Counted from the stretch's first letter, positions 28,728 to 37,620 are shown. The stretch: DNA of 64,000 nt from Alsobacter ponti (GCF_024294805.1 NZ_JANCLU010000019.1:1-64000), one strand, 5' to 3'. Notes: generated from the letters alone by a model not told the origin. A program made the numbers and translations.

Positions 28728-30149
28728 TCACGCGCGCCGTCCCCCGCCTTGCGCCACGTTTCTGGAAGCGGCCTTGGCCGCGATCCCCGCGACCAGTTCG
28801 GAGACGTCGCCCGCCGTTTCGATCTCGATGGGCGGCCGACCCGCGCTGTCGATGCCGGCCCGGGGAGCCAGGGCGGACTGAAATCCGAGTTTTGCGGCTT
28901 CTTTGAGGCGGCTCGCCGCCTGCGCGACCGGCCGCAACGCGCCCGTCAGGGCGATCTCGCCCATGTACACGCGGTCGGCCGGCAAGGGCACACCGGCGAG
29001 CGAGGAGACGAGGGCGGCGGCGGCGGCCATGTCGGCGGCGGGTTCGTTGATTCGCAGGCCGCCGGCGACGTTGAGGTAGACGTCGTGCTGGCCCAGGCGC
29101 AGCCCGCCATGCGCCTCGAGCACGGCCATCACCATCGACAGGCGGCTCGGGTCCCAGCCGACCACGGCGCGGCGGGGCGTACCCAGCGCCGTCGGCGCGA
29201 CGAGCGCCTGGAACTCGACCAGAAGCGGGCGCGTCCCTTCCATTGCGGCGAACACGGCGGTCCCCGGCGAGGCGGTGTCGCGGCCCGCCAGAAACATCGC
29301 CGACGGGTTGGGCACCTCGGCGAGGCCGAGGCCGGTCATCTCGAACACGCCGATCTCGTCCGTCGGCCCGAAGCGGTTCTTGACCGCGCGCAGGATGCGG
29401 AACTGGTGCGCGCCGTCGCCCTCGAAGGACACGACGGCGTCGACCATGTGCTCGACCACGCGCGGCCCGGCGATCTGGCCGTCCTTGGTGACGTGGCCGA
29501 CGAGGATCACCGCCGTCCCGCTCGCCTTGGCGAAGCGGATCAGCGTCTGGGCCGAGCCGCGCACCTGCGTCACGGTGCCGGGCGCAGCCTCGACCGCCTC
29601 CGTCCACATGGTCTGGATCGAATCGATCACCACCAGGCGCGGCGGCTCGCCCTGCGAGAGCGTGGCGATGATGTCCTCGACGCTCGTTTCGGCGGCCAGC
29701 TCGACATTGGCGCCGGAGAGGCCCAGGCGCTCGGCGCGCAGGCGCACCTGACCGGTCGCTTCCTCGCCCGAGATGTACACGACGCGATGGCCCGCGCCGG
29801 CGAGCGCCGCGCAGGCCTGCATAAGCAGGGTGGACTTGCCGATGCCCGGATCGCCGCCGAGCAGCAGCACCGAGCCCTTGACGAAGCCGCCGCCGGTGAC
29901 GCGGTCGAGCTCGGCGATGCCCGACGCCACGCGGGGCGCTTCGGCCTGGTCGCCCTTCAGCCCCTCCAGCCGGAACACGCGCCCACGGCCGCGCGGACCG
30001 CGCACCGGCGAGCCGCCTCCCGGCAGGGGCGGCGAGGCGGCCTCCTCGGCGATGCAGTTCCATTCGCCGCAGGCGTCGCAGCGTCCCTGCCAGCGCCCGT
30101 ACACGGCGCCGCAGTTCTGGCAGACATAGGAGAGGGTGCGTTTGGCCAT
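28728..30149 (-). CDS. radA: DNA repair protein RadA
   Basis: A 473-residue RecA-like helicase that promotes branch migration in recombination. An N-terminal C4 zinc finger (CQNCG...CDACGEWN), Walker A LLGGDPGIGKSTLLMQ, the RadA-specific KNRFGPTDEIGVFEM, and a C-terminal Lon-like domain (residues about 290-455) are all present in order. Its ATG overlaps the alr stop by one base (TGATG). It is followed by cvpA after 79 bp. Confidence 0.96.
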   Translation of the reverse strand: MAKRTLSYVCQNCGAVYGRWQGRCDACGEWNCIAEEAASPPLPGGGSPVRGPRGRGRVFRLEGLKGDQAEAPRVASGIAELDRVTGGGFVKGSVLLLGGDPGIGKSTLLMQACAALAGAGHRVVYISGEEATGQVRLRAERLGLSGANVELAAETSVEDIIATLSQGEPPRLVVIDSIQTMWTEAVEAAPGTVTQVRGSAQTLIRFAKASGTAVILVGHVTKDGQIAGPRVVEHMVDAVVSFEGDGAHQFRILRAVKNRFGPTDEIGVFEMTGLGLAEVPNPSAMFLAGRDTASPGTAVFAAMEGTRPLLVEFQALVAPTALGTPRRAVVGWDPSRLSMVMAVLEAHGGLRLGQHDVYLNVAGGLRINEPAADMAAAAALVSSLAGVPLPADRVYMGEIALTGALRPVAQAASRLKEAAKLGFQSALAPRAGIDSAGRPPIEIETAGDVSELVAGIAAKAASRNVAQGGGRRA

Positions 30150-31318
30150 CAGCGTCCGATCACCCGCCTGTGGGCGCGCCGCCCGAGCTGGGTCAGCACC
30201 TCATAGCCGATCGTGCCGGCGCGCGCAGCGAGGTCGTCGACGGTGATTTCGTGGTCGAGGATCGAGACCAGCGCGCCGCGCCGGACCGCGGCGGTCGGCG
30301 CGTCCGTGACGTCGAGGACGAGCATGTCCATCGAGATGCGGCCCGCGACCGGGCAGCGCACGCCGGCGACGATCGCTTCCGCCCCCGAGCGCATGTCGCT
30401 CGACGAGGCGTTGCCGGGAAAGCCGTCGGCGTAGCCCAGCGCGACCGTGGCCAGTCGCGAGGGGCGGCGGGCCGTCCAGCGACCGTGATAGCCGACCGTC
30501 TCGCCGGGACCGACCTCCCTGACCTGCAGGATGCGGGCCTCCAGCCGGACCACGGGGACCATCGGATTGCGCTCCCACGGCGTCGGATTGCCGCCGTAGA
30601 GGGCATAGCCGGGGCGCAGGAGATCGTGATGGGCGCGCGAGCCGAGGAACACGCCCGACGAGTTGGCGAGGCTGCCCGGCACTCCCGGAAAGCTCTGGCG
30701 CAGGGCGGCGAAGATCTCGATCTGGCGCTCGTTGACGAGGTTGTCCGGCGTCTCCGAGGCGACCAGGTGGCTCATCAGCAGCGAGATCGCGAAGCCGGGC
30801 CGGAAGACCTTGTCGCGGCGGGTCCATTCGACGGCGTCGCGCGCGGTCAGGCCGAGGCGGTTCATCCCCGTGTCGACGTGGACCGCCGCCTCGCCCGCAA
30901 TGCGCTCCGCCGCCACGAACGCCGCCCACTCCGCGATCTCGTCCAGCGAGCCGAGCACCGGGCGGAGCCGATGGCGCGCCAGCGTCGCGGCTGTTCCCGG
31001 CAAGAGGCCGTTGAGGACGTAGATGTCGGCCTCCGGCGCGAGCGCCCTCAGGGCGACTCCCTCCGAGGGTAGGGCGACGAACATCGTCCGGCATCCCGCC
31101 GCGACGAGGGCCGGGGCGGCGACCTCGAGCCCCGTTCCGTAGGCGTCCGCCTTGAGGACGGCCGCGCACTCGCAGGACGGCGCGCGCGCGCCGATCCGCC
31201 GCCAGTTGGTGGCGATCGCCTCCGCGTCGATGGTGAGGATGGCGCCCGACGCATGGTCCGACGCGCCGGCGGGCGCGTCGCCCGGCGGGCGTCGGTTCAG
31301 GCCGGCGTCGGCGTTCAC
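30149..31318 (-). CDS. alr: Alanine racemase
   Basis: A 389-residue PLP enzyme that makes D-alanine for peptidoglycan. The PLP lysine is in CAAVLKADAYGTG; the second catalytic base, tyrosine, is in ETVGYHGRWTA; PGYALYGG and LGYADGFPGN are family blocks. The start is a GTG inside the end of dnaB (ATGTGA, 4-bp overlap), giving about 20 variable residues before the core. Its stop overlaps the radA start. Coupled dnaB-alr-radA is common in the group. Confidence 0.95.
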   Translation of the reverse strand: MNADAGLNRRPPGDAPAGASDHASGAILTIDAEAIATNWRRIGARAPSCECAAVLKADAYGTGLEVAAPALVAAGCRTMFVALPSEGVALRALAPEADIYVLNGLLPGTAATLARHRLRPVLGSLDEIAEWAAFVAAERIAGEAAVHVDTGMNRLGLTARDAVEWTRRDKVFRPGFAISLLMSHLVASETPDNLVNERQIEIFAALRQSFPGVPGSLANSSGVFLGSRAHHDLLRPGYALYGGNPTPWERNPMVPVVRLEARILQVREVGPGETVGYHGRWTARRPSRLATVALGYADGFPGNASSSDMRSGAEAIVAGVRCPVAGRISMDMLVLDVTDAPTAAVRRGALVSILDHEITVDDLAARAGTIGYEVLTQLGRRAHRRVIGR

Positions 31319-32805
31319 ATCCGCTCCGGAAGGTGGTCTTCGCGGGCCAGATCGGAGAAGCGGGTGATCTCGGCGTCGAAGTGCAGCTGCACGGTTCCCG
31401 TCGGGCCGTGGCGCTGCTTGCCGATGATCACCTCGGCGCGGCCGTGGATCTGCTCCATCTCGGCCTGCCACTTGAAGTGTTCCTCGGTGCCGGGCTTCGG
31501 CTCCTTGTTCTTGTGGTAGTACTCCTCGCGATACACGAAGAGCACGATGTCGGCGTCCTGTTCGATCGAGCCCGATTCGCGCAGGTCCGACAGCTGCGGG
31601 CGCTTGTCGTCGCGGTTCTCGACCTGGCGGGAGAGCTGCGACAGCGCGACGATCGGCACCGAGAGCTCCTTGGCCAGCGCCTTGAGGCCGGTGGTGATCT
31701 CGGTCAGCTCCTGCACGCGGTTCTCGCCCTTCTTGGCCGAGGCGGACAAGAGCTGGAGATAGTCGATGACCAGGACGTCGAGGCCCTTCTGCCGCTTCAG
31801 CCGGCGCGCCCTGGCGGTGAGCTGGGCGATGGAGATGCCGCCGGTCTGGTCGATGTAGAAGGGAATGCGCTCCATCTCGCGCGCCGCGTCGGCCACGCGG
31901 GCGAACTCCGTTTCGCCGATCTCGCCGCGCCGGATTTTGTAGGAGGCGACGCCGGACTGCTCGGCGATGATGCGGGTGGCGAGCTGCTCGGCCGACATTT
32001 CCAGCGAGAAGAACCCGACGATGCCGCCGTCGAGCCGCTTCACCGTCCCGTCCGGCTGGCGCTCGCCGGCATAGGCCCGTGCGATGTTGAAGGCGATGTT
32101 GGTGGCCAGCGACGTCTTGCCCATGGCCGGGCGGCCGGCGAGGATCACGAGGTCGGAGCCCTGCAGCCCGCCCATCATGCGGTCGAGGTCGGTGATCCCC
32201 GTCGAGATGCCCGACAGCTTGCGGTCGCGCTTGAAGGCCTCGGCCGCCATGTCGATGGCGCCGCGCAGGGCCTCGGAGAAGTTGAGGAAGCCGCCCTCGT
32301 AGCGGCCCTTCTCGGCAAGCTCGAACAGCTTGCGCTCGGCGTCCTCGATCTGCTTGCGCGGCGGCTCGTCGACCGGCGCATCGTACGCCATGTTGACCAG
32401 GTCCTCGCCGATCGTGATGAGCTGCCGGCGCATGGCGAGGTCATAGATCGTGCGCCCGTAGTCCTCCGCGTTGATGACGGTCGTCGCCTCGGCGGCGAGG
32501 CGCGCGAGGTAGTGCGACACCGTCATGCCGCCGAGGTCCTGGTCGCCCAGGAAGGTCTTGAGCGTGATCGGCGTGGCGATCTTGCCGTTGCGGATCAGCG
32601 AGCGGGCGATCTCGAAGATCCGCCGATGCACGTCTTCGGAGAAATGCTCGGGGTCGAGGAAGTCCGAGACGCGGTAGAAGGCGTCGTTGTTGACGAGCAG
32701 CGCGCCGAGCAGCGCCTGCTCCGCCTCGATATTGTGCGGGGCGGTGCGGTACTGGGGCTCCATGCCCCCGGCCGCCGGGGACGCAAGAGTAAGCGCGGTC
32801 GCCAT
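31315..32805 (-). CDS. dnaB: Replicative DNA helicase DnaB
   Basis: A 496-residue hexameric helicase. N-terminal domain: PHNIEAEQALLGALLVNNDAF (ends quoted) to about residue 170. RecA-like domain: Walker A ILAGRPAMGKTSLATN, Walker B LDVLVIDYLQLL, and VALSQLSRQVENR. There is no intein and length is normal. It ends EDHLPERM with a stop shared with the alr GTG start. An extra copy of the rplI terminator lies 160 bp upstream, so dnaB probably also has its own promoter in 32806-32964. Confidence 0.97.
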   Translation of the reverse strand: MATALTLASPAAGGMEPQYRTAPHNIEAEQALLGALLVNNDAFYRVSDFLDPEHFSEDVHRRIFEIARSLIRNGKIATPITLKTFLGDQDLGGMTVSHYLARLAAEATTVINAEDYGRTIYDLAMRRQLITIGEDLVNMAYDAPVDEPPRKQIEDAERKLFELAEKGRYEGGFLNFSEALRGAIDMAAEAFKRDRKLSGISTGITDLDRMMGGLQGSDLVILAGRPAMGKTSLATNIAFNIARAYAGERQPDGTVKRLDGGIVGFFSLEMSAEQLATRIIAEQSGVASYKIRRGEIGETEFARVADAAREMERIPFYIDQTGGISIAQLTARARRLKRQKGLDVLVIDYLQLLSASAKKGENRVQELTEITTGLKALAKELSVPIVALSQLSRQVENRDDKRPQLSDLRESGSIEQDADIVLFVYREEYYHKNKEPKPGTEEHFKWQAEMEQIHGRAEVIIGKQRHGPTGTVQLHFDAEITRFSDLAREDHLPERM

Positions 32806-32964
32806 GTCGATTCGGTATCCCGTTGAGCGCGCAGTCTAGCAGGACGGGTCCCGAATGGCGGCTGCAACTCGCGCGCCGTCCCGGCAGTCCCCGTTCCCCA
32901 CATGGCCGAGAAGGCGTTCCGGCGCCGCTTGACTGCGGCCCAAATGCCTCACGCGGGAGCGCGC

Positions 32965-32994
32965 AAACGAAAACGCCCGGCCGGAGCCGGGCGT
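32965..32994 (-). terminator. Intrinsic terminator after rplI
   Basis: On the minus strand a perfect 9-bp stem (ACGCCCGGC with GCCGGGCGT) with a TCCG loop is followed by TTTTCGTTT. It lies 22 bp after the rplI stop and would separate rplI from dnaB at least partly. Confidence 0.8.
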
Positions 32995-33016
32995 CTCTTG
33001 TTCGTCGGACCGGGGC

Positions 33017-33586
33017 TCAGAGCTCCTGGTCGCCGCCGGCCTCGGCCAGCGCCGCGCCGATGTCGAGGCCGAGCTCGTCGAGATTGGCCTCCTCGCGGCC
33101 CTGCAGCACGCTCTCGCCGCGACCCTGGCGCTCGGCCTCGTCCTGGCTGCGGGCGACGTTGATCGTCACCGTCACCTCGACCTCGGCGTGCAGGTGCACG
33201 GGCACCTGGTGCAGGCCGATCGACTTGATCGGGGTGTTGAGGACGATCTGCTGGCGATCGACCGAGAAGCCGCCGGCGGTGAGGACGTCGGCGAGGTCGC
33301 GCGTCGAGACCGAGCCGTAGAGCTGGCCCATCTCGCCGGCCTGGCGGATGATCACGAAGCTCTGGCCGTTCAGCTTCTCGCCGACGGCGGCGGCCTCGCC
33401 GCGCGCCTCGAGGTTGCGGGCCTCGAGCTGGGCGCGCTGCTCCTCGAAGCGGGCCTTGTTCTCCTTGGTGGCGCGCAGCGCCTTGCCGCGCGGCAGCAGG
33501 AAGTTGCGGGCGAAGCCGTTCTTGACGCGAACGGTCTCGCCCATCTGGCCAAGCTTGGCCACGCGCTCGAGCAGGATGACTTCCAT
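33017..33586 (-). CDS. rplI: 50S ribosomal protein L9
   Basis: A 189-residue L9. N-terminal domain [32 protein letters not shown] (ends quoted) binds 23S rRNA; the long central helix follows ([20 protein letters not shown]). The C-terminal domain has [14 protein letters not shown]. It is about 40 residues longer than E. coli L9 because of an acidic tail ([15 protein letters not shown]...), usual in Hyphomicrobiales. The ATG at 33586 follows AAGGAG. It is 16 bp after the DUF2232 gene. Confidence 0.97.
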   Translation of the reverse strand: MEVILLERVAKLGQMGETVRVKNGFARNFLLPRGKALRATKENKARFEEQRAQLEARNLEARGEAAAVGEKLNGQSFVIIRQAGEMGQLYGSVSTRDLADVLTAGGFSVDRQQIVLNTPIKSIGLHQVPVHLHAEVEVTVTINVARSQDEAERQGRGESVLQGREEANLDELGLDIGAALAEAGGDQEL

Positions 33587-33602
33587 GGGACTCTCCTTGG
33601 GT

Positions 33603-34577
33603 TCAGATCGTGGGTGTGGGTGGTGAAGGGGTGGACCCCGCCAGCTTGCGGGCGCGCATGCCGAACAGGCTGTCGGCGACGCCGGCCAGCGCGTAGAGCA
33701 GCACCGGCCAGCCCGGCAGGATGAAGAACGTGATGTAGACGGCCGAGAGGATGCCGCCGCGCCCGGCGACGCCCGTCGTCAGCACGTGGACCACCGCGAG
33801 GCCCTGCAGGCAGTAGGCCATCAGGGCGGCCGCCGCGACGGAGCGCGCGAACAGGCCGGCGAAGCCGGACAGGACGAGCCCGCCGACGATCCCCACCCCG
33901 AGCAGCGCCAGCCCGATGCGGGGAATCTCGGTGCGCGCGATGGCCGGCCACGGGCGGGGCAGCCGCCCCGACGCCCGGACGATGCGGGCGGCCAGCCACA
34001 ACAGCGCGATGGACGAGCCGACGCTGAGCGCCGTACTGATCGGCAGGGCCACCGCCGCGAGCAGGCGCGCCAGGTCGGTGACGGTCGCGGTGCGGTCGTC
34101 GGCCGCGAGGCCCTCGAAGGCGTTGGGGTTCATCCGCTCGATGAGCGGCACGACCCGCTCCGCGAAGCCGGCGACCAGGCCGTCGTAGTCGGTCGAGATC
34201 ATGAGCGCGCCGAGCAGCGTCAGGCCGGCGGAGACGCCGACGATCCACAGCAGCAGCCGGCCGAGCGGATACCACTCCTCCGTCGCGCCGTCGCTGCGCG
34301 CGAGCAGCAGGAGATAGGCGAACAGCCAGGCGGGAGCCGCGATGCTGACGAGATAAAGCAGCCCCGGAGCGAGCCCGAAGGCGAGCCCGACCATGGCCGC
34401 GCCGGACAAAGCGGCGATCAGGCCGGCGCGATGGTTCCAGCCCAACGCGGCCAGAAGCACGGGGAGCGGCGCGACGAAATAGAGGGCGAACGCGATCGGG
34501 TTCCCGGTCGTCAGGACCGCGAACAGAAGGGCGGAAACGAATCCCGCGCCGGCGCCGATGCCGAGAAGCGTACCCAT
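33603..34577 (-). CDS. DUF2232 family membrane protein
   Basis: A 324-residue integral membrane protein with about eight hydrophobic segments, matching the DUF2232 proteins that sit between rpsR and rplI in Hyphomicrobiales. The ATG at 34577 gives [12 protein letters not shown]; the frame is open 19 codons further up without conserved sequence. A soluble loop of about 30 residues ([21 protein letters not shown] ends quoted) sits in the middle. Function unknown. The gap of 163 bp before it is filled with perfect hairpins (see the separate entry). Confidence 0.85.
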   Translation of the reverse strand: MGTLLGIGAGAGFVSALLFAVLTTGNPIAFALYFVAPLPVLLAALGWNHRAGLIAALSGAAMVGLAFGLAPGLLYLVSIAAPAWLFAYLLLLARSDGATEEWYPLGRLLLWIVGVSAGLTLLGALMISTDYDGLVAGFAERVVPLIERMNPNAFEGLAADDRTATVTDLARLLAAVALPISTALSVGSSIALLWLAARIVRASGRLPRPWPAIARTEIPRIGLALLGVGIVGGLVLSGFAGLFARSVAAAALMAYCLQGLAVVHVLTTGVAGRGGILSAVYITFFILPGWPVLLYALAGVADSLFGMRARKLAGSTPSPPTPTI

Positions 34578-34629
34578 GTCGAGCTGTCCCGCCTCATCCG
34601 AGGGGTTAGGGCGGGGGCTGGCCCCGTCC

Positions 34630-34731
34630 AACAAACCCGGCGGCGACCGCCGGGCGACGAAGCCGGCCGCGCGAGCGGCCGGCGAGACGAAATCCGGCGA
34701 GGCCGGACGAGGCGGGCCGGCTGACGCCGGC
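34630..34731 (-). repeat. Row of four perfect hairpins between rpsR and DUF2232 gene
   Basis: Four perfect stem-loops follow one another: 34636-34654 (8-bp stem, 3-nt loop), 34662-34683 (9-bp, GCGA loop), 34693-34707 (6-bp, 3-nt loop) and 34716-34731 (6-bp, 4-nt loop). The linkers share GACGA. All stems are built from CCGGC-like arms, so they may be diverged copies of one unit. On the minus strand the last one is followed by TTTGTT, which could act as a terminator for rpsR. Confidence 0.7.
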
Positions 34732-34740
34732 GCGCCAGAC

Positions 34741-34980
34741 TTACGCGATCACGTACGGAAGCAGGCCCAGGAAGCGGGCGCGCTTGATCGCCTTGGCGAG
34801 CTCGCGCTGCTTCTTGGCCGACACGGCCGTGATGCGGGACGGCACGATCTTGCCGCGCTCGGAGATGTAGCGCGACAGCAGGCGCGTGTCCTTGTAGTCG
34901 ATCTTCGGCGCGTTCGGGCCGGAGAACGGGCAGGTCTTCCGACGGCGGAAGAACGGACGACGGGGAGCAGCAGCAGACAT
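34741..34980 (-). CDS. rpsR: 30S ribosomal protein S18
   Basis: A 79-residue S18. Family blocks: [22 protein letters not shown] and [26 protein letters not shown] (ends quoted). S18 pairs with S6 in the platform of the small subunit. Its ATG overlaps the rpsF stop by one base (TGATG), so the partners S6 and S18 are made in step. The 3' side is followed by a series of hairpins. Confidence 0.97.
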   Translation of the reverse strand: MSAAAPRRPFFRRRKTCPFSGPNAPKIDYKDTRLLSRYISERGKIVPSRITAVSAKKQRELAKAIKRARFLGLLPYVIA

Positions 34981-35465
34981 CAGATGGCCTCCTCGGCCGG
35001 AGCCTCGTCACGACGGGGCGGGCGGGGCCCGCGATCACGGTCGCCGCCACGGCCACCGCCGCCGCCGAAGCGGCCGCCGCCGCCGCCGAACCGGCCGCCG
35101 CCGCCGAAGCCACGGTCGCCGCGGTCGTCACGCTCGTCGCGGTCGCGCTTCTGCATCATCGCCGACGGGCCTTCCTCGAGCTCCTCGACGCTGACCGTCA
35201 TGAAGCGAAGGATGTCTTCGTTGATGCGCATCTGGCGCTCCATCTCGGCCACGGCGGCCGGCGGGGCGGAGATGTTCAGAAGCGAAAAATGAGCCTTGCG
35301 GTTCTTCTTGATCCGGAAGGCGAGCGTCTTGACGCCCCAGTACTCGATCTTCTCGACCTTGCCGCCGTTGGCCTCGATGACGGACTTCATCTGTTCCGTC
35401 ATGGCCTCGACCTGCTGGGCAGTCACGTCCTGCCGCGCAAGGTACACATGCTCGTAAAGAGACAT
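34980..35465 (-). CDS. rpsF: 30S ribosomal protein S6
   Basis: A 161-residue S6. The core (residues 1-95) has [32 protein letters not shown] (ends quoted) and [16 protein letters not shown]. The C-terminal tail of about 55 residues is unusual in composition: RFGGGGG units and many Arg/Asp, a low-complexity Gly-rich stretch ending [11 protein letters not shown]. The leader just before the ATG can fold in two exclusive ways, one covering the SD (AAAGG), which suggests autoregulation by the S6:S18 complex. Confidence 0.97.
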   Translation of the reverse strand: MSLYEHVYLARQDVTAQQVEAMTEQMKSVIEANGGKVEKIEYWGVKTLAFRIKKNRKAHFSLLNISAPPAAVAEMERQMRINEDILRFMTVSVEELEEGPSAMMQKRDRDERDDRGDRGFGGGGRFGGGGGRFGGGGGRGGDRDRGPRPPRRDEAPAEEAI

Positions 35466-35531
35466 TCAGTGTGGCCTTTCACTCGGTTCGCTTCCGGCGC
35501 GAAGCCCTTCGGGCCTCGTGAAAGGCCCGAA
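35465..35531 (-). promoter_or_regulatory. Candidate SD-sequestering switch in the rpsF leader
   Basis: In mRNA order, TTCGGGCCT (35531-35523) pairs with AGGCCCGAA (35516-35508), a perfect 9-bp hairpin. Alternatively GGCCTTTCAC (35527-35518) pairs with GTGAAAGGCC (35482-35473), a perfect 10-bp helix that hides the AAAGG SD located 9 nt before the ATG. The two helices share bases and cannot coexist. A CCG (35486-35484) flanks the second arm, recalling the CCG motif bound by the S6:S18 complex in other bacteria. Confidence 0.5.
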
Positions 35532-35779
35532 CGGGAGGTATCCGAAGGCGGAGACACGGGAAGACGGGGCGAGCGCCCCTGCCTCGATCCGGCGAACCGG
35601 CGCAAGACCTTCCGTTCAGCCCCCGGCCGGAAGCTGCGAAGGGCGCTCTTTATACCGGCGGCCCGCCGCGCGCAACCCGTGCGGCCGTCTCGCACTGCAA
35701 AAATCCCGCCCTCGGCTTGACAAGCCGGGCTCGCCACAGCACCACCACGCGACTTTACAGGTTCTCACGCGAGGGTCGC
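35532..35779. other. Divergent promoter region rpsF/fabD
   Basis: Together with the rpsF leader this forms a 314-bp gap. On the minus strand TATAAAG (about 35655-35649) is a plausible -10 for rpsF, with a weak -35. On the plus strand TTGACA (35717-35722) is a perfect -35 hexamer for fabD without a clear -10; it is embedded in a 15-bp palindrome (separate entry). No coding frame here looks real. Confidence 0.5.
35713..35727. promoter_or_regulatory. 15-bp palindrome over the fabD -35 element
   Basis: CGGCTTG-A-CAAGCCG is a perfect inverted repeat with 7-bp arms and one central base. It overlaps a TTGACA hexamer 53 bp before the fabD ATG, the position expected for a repressor operator controlling the fatty-acid synthesis genes. 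As RNA it could only form a loop too small to fold, so a protein-binding site is the likelier reading. Confidence 0.45.
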
Positions 35780-36727
35780 ATGTCCGCTGCGTTCATTTTT
35801 CCCGGTCAGGGCAGCCAGTCCGTCGGCATGGGCAAGGCGCTCGCCGAGACGTTCCGTCCCGCGCGCGAGGTGTTCGACGAGGTCGACGCGGCCCTTGGGC
35901 AGAAGCTCTCGGCCCTGGCGTTCGAGGGCCCTGAAGCCGAGCTGACCCTGACCGCCAACGCCCAGCCGGCCCTGATGGCGGTGAGCCTCGCGGTGCTGCG
36001 GGTGCTGGAGGCCGAAGCGGGCCTCGACCTCGCCCGCGACGCCAAATTCGTCGCCGGCCATTCGCTCGGCGAATATTCGGCGCTCGCCGCGGCCGGCTCG
36101 CTCACGATCGCCGAGACGGCGCGCCTGCTGCGCATCCGCGGCGACGCGATGCAGGCCGCCGTGCCGCCCGGTCAGGGCGCGATGGCGGCGTTGCTGGGGC
36201 TGGAGTTCGACGCGGCGGCAGAAGCCGCGGCCGAAGCCGCCCAGGGCGAGATCTGTCAGGCCGCCAACGACAATGGCGGCGGGCAGGTCGTGATCTCCGG
36301 AACGAAGGCCGCCGTCGAGCGCGCCATGGAGATCGCCAAGGGCAAGGGCGCGCGCCGCGCGGTGCTTCTGCCCGTCTCCGCTCCCTTCCATTGCGCGCTG
36401 ATGCAGCCGGCGGCGGACGCCATGGCGAAGGCGCTGGCGGGCGTCGACATCCGCGCGCCGCGCGTGCCGCTGGTGGCCAACGTGCATGCCGCTCCTTTGA
36501 CCGACCCGGCCGCCATCAGGGACTCGCTCGTGGCGCAGGTCACCGGGACCGTGCGCTGGCGCGAGAGCATGGCCTATATGGCTAATGCCGGCGTGACGGC
36601 GTTCTACGAGCTGGGCGCCGGGAAGGTCCTGTCGGGCCTCGCCAAGCGGCTCGCCGAGGGGGCCGAGGCCGTCTCGGTCGGCACGCCCGACGACATCGCC
36701 GCCTTCATCGCGCGCCGCAAGGCCTGA
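35780..36727 (+). CDS. fabD: Malonyl-CoA:ACP transacylase
   Basis: A 315-residue enzyme that loads malonyl groups on ACP for fatty-acid elongation. N-terminus AFIFPGQGSQSVGMGK; catalytic serine in AGHSLGEYSALAAAG; catalytic histidine in SAPFHCALMQPA. The ATG at 35780 gives MSAAFIF; the open frame extends 21 codons upstream without family sequence. It heads the rightward fabD-fabG-acpP-fabF group; fabG follows after 28 bp. Confidence 0.97.
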   Translation: MSAAFIFPGQGSQSVGMGKALAETFRPAREVFDEVDAALGQKLSALAFEGPEAELTLTANAQPALMAVSLAVLRVLEAEAGLDLARDAKFVAGHSLGEYSALAAAGSLTIAETARLLRIRGDAMQAAVPPGQGAMAALLGLEFDAAAEAAAEAAQGEICQAANDNGGGQVVISGTKAAVERAMEIAKGKGARRAVLLPVSAPFHCALMQPAADAMAKALAGVDIRAPRVPLVANVHAAPLTDPAAIRDSLVAQVTGTVRWRESMAYMANAGVTAFYELGAGKVLSGLAKRLAEGAEAVSVGTPDDIAAFIARRKA

Positions 36728-36755
36728 CATCCCCAGTAATTCACGGAGACGCTCC

Positions 36756-37493
36756 ATGTTCGACCTGACCGGCAAGACCGCCCTGGTGACGGGCGCGACG
36801 GGGGGAATCGGCGGCGCGATCGCGCGCGCCCTCCACGGGCAGGGGGCCGTCGTGGCGCTCTCCGGCACGCGTGTCGAGGCGCTGAGCGCGCTGGCCGCCG
36901 AGCTGGGCGAGCGCGCCCACGTCCTTTCGGCCAACCTCGCCGACAAGGACTCCGTCGAGGCGGTCGTGCCCGCCGCCGAGGCCGCGATGGGCCACCTCGA
37001 CATCCTCGTCAACAACGCCGGCGTGACGCGGGACAATCTGTTCATGCGCATGAAAGACGAGGAGTGGGACACGGTGATCCGCGTCAACCTCGAGGCCGCC
37101 TTCCGCCTGATGCGCGCCAGCGTCAAGGGCATGATGCGCCGCCGCTACGGCCGCATCATCTCCATTACCTCCATTGTGGGCGTGACGGGGAATCCGGGGC
37201 AGGGCAACTACGCCGCGTCCAAGGCCGGCCTGGTCGGCATGACGAAGTCGCTCGCCGCGGAGGTCGCCAGCCGCAACATCACCGTCAACTGCATCGCGCC
37301 GGGCTTCATCGAAACGCCGATGACCGACGCCCTGAACGACAAGCAAAAGGAATCGATCCTCGGCAACGTGCCCATGGGCCGCCTCGGCACGGGCCCGGAC
37401 ATCGCCGCCGCGGCCGTCTACCTGGCCAGCCAGGAAGCCGCCTACGTGACGGGTCAGACGCTGCACGTAAATGGCGGAATGGCAATGATCTGA
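36756..37493 (+). CDS. fabG: 3-oxoacyl-ACP reductase FabG
   Basis: A 245-residue NADPH-dependent SDR for the first reduction in fatty-acid elongation. TGATGGIGGAIA is the cofactor loop, ILVNNAGVTRDNLFMRMKDEEWD (ends quoted) is strongly FabG-like, Ser in SITSIVG, Tyr/Lys in NYAASKAGL. It ends GQTLHVNGGMAMI, the FabG C-terminus. Position between fabD and acpP confirms the assignment. The ATG at 36756 follows GGAGAC. Confidence 0.97.
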   Translation: MFDLTGKTALVTGATGGIGGAIARALHGQGAVVALSGTRVEALSALAAELGERAHVLSANLADKDSVEAVVPAAEAAMGHLDILVNNAGVTRDNLFMRMKDEEWDTVIRVNLEAAFRLMRASVKGMMRRRYGRIISITSIVGVTGNPGQGNYAASKAGLVGMTKSLAAEVASRNITVNCIAPGFIETPMTDALNDKQKESILGNVPMGRLGTGPDIAAAAVYLASQEAAYVTGQTLHVNGGMAMI

Positions 37494-37591
37494 GCGGCTT
37501 GCAATATCTTGTTGAAACGGCGCGTCACCATGTCGCGCCACTCGCCTTCTGAAATAAAGCGTGTTATCTACCGCCGACGTCCAATGGGGGC

Positions 37592-37620
37592 TTGACGGCA
37601 CTTCCGCTGCGGCGTTTTCA
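37592..37620 (+). promoter_or_regulatory. Candidate promoter of acpP
   Basis: TTGACG and TTTTCA are 17 bp apart, in the 253-bp gap before acpP. It would give a leader of about 120 nt containing an inverted repeat (TCGGTC with GACCGA, 37651-37679). A separate promoter for the very abundant ACP is expected. The -10 is poor. Confidence 0.35.
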
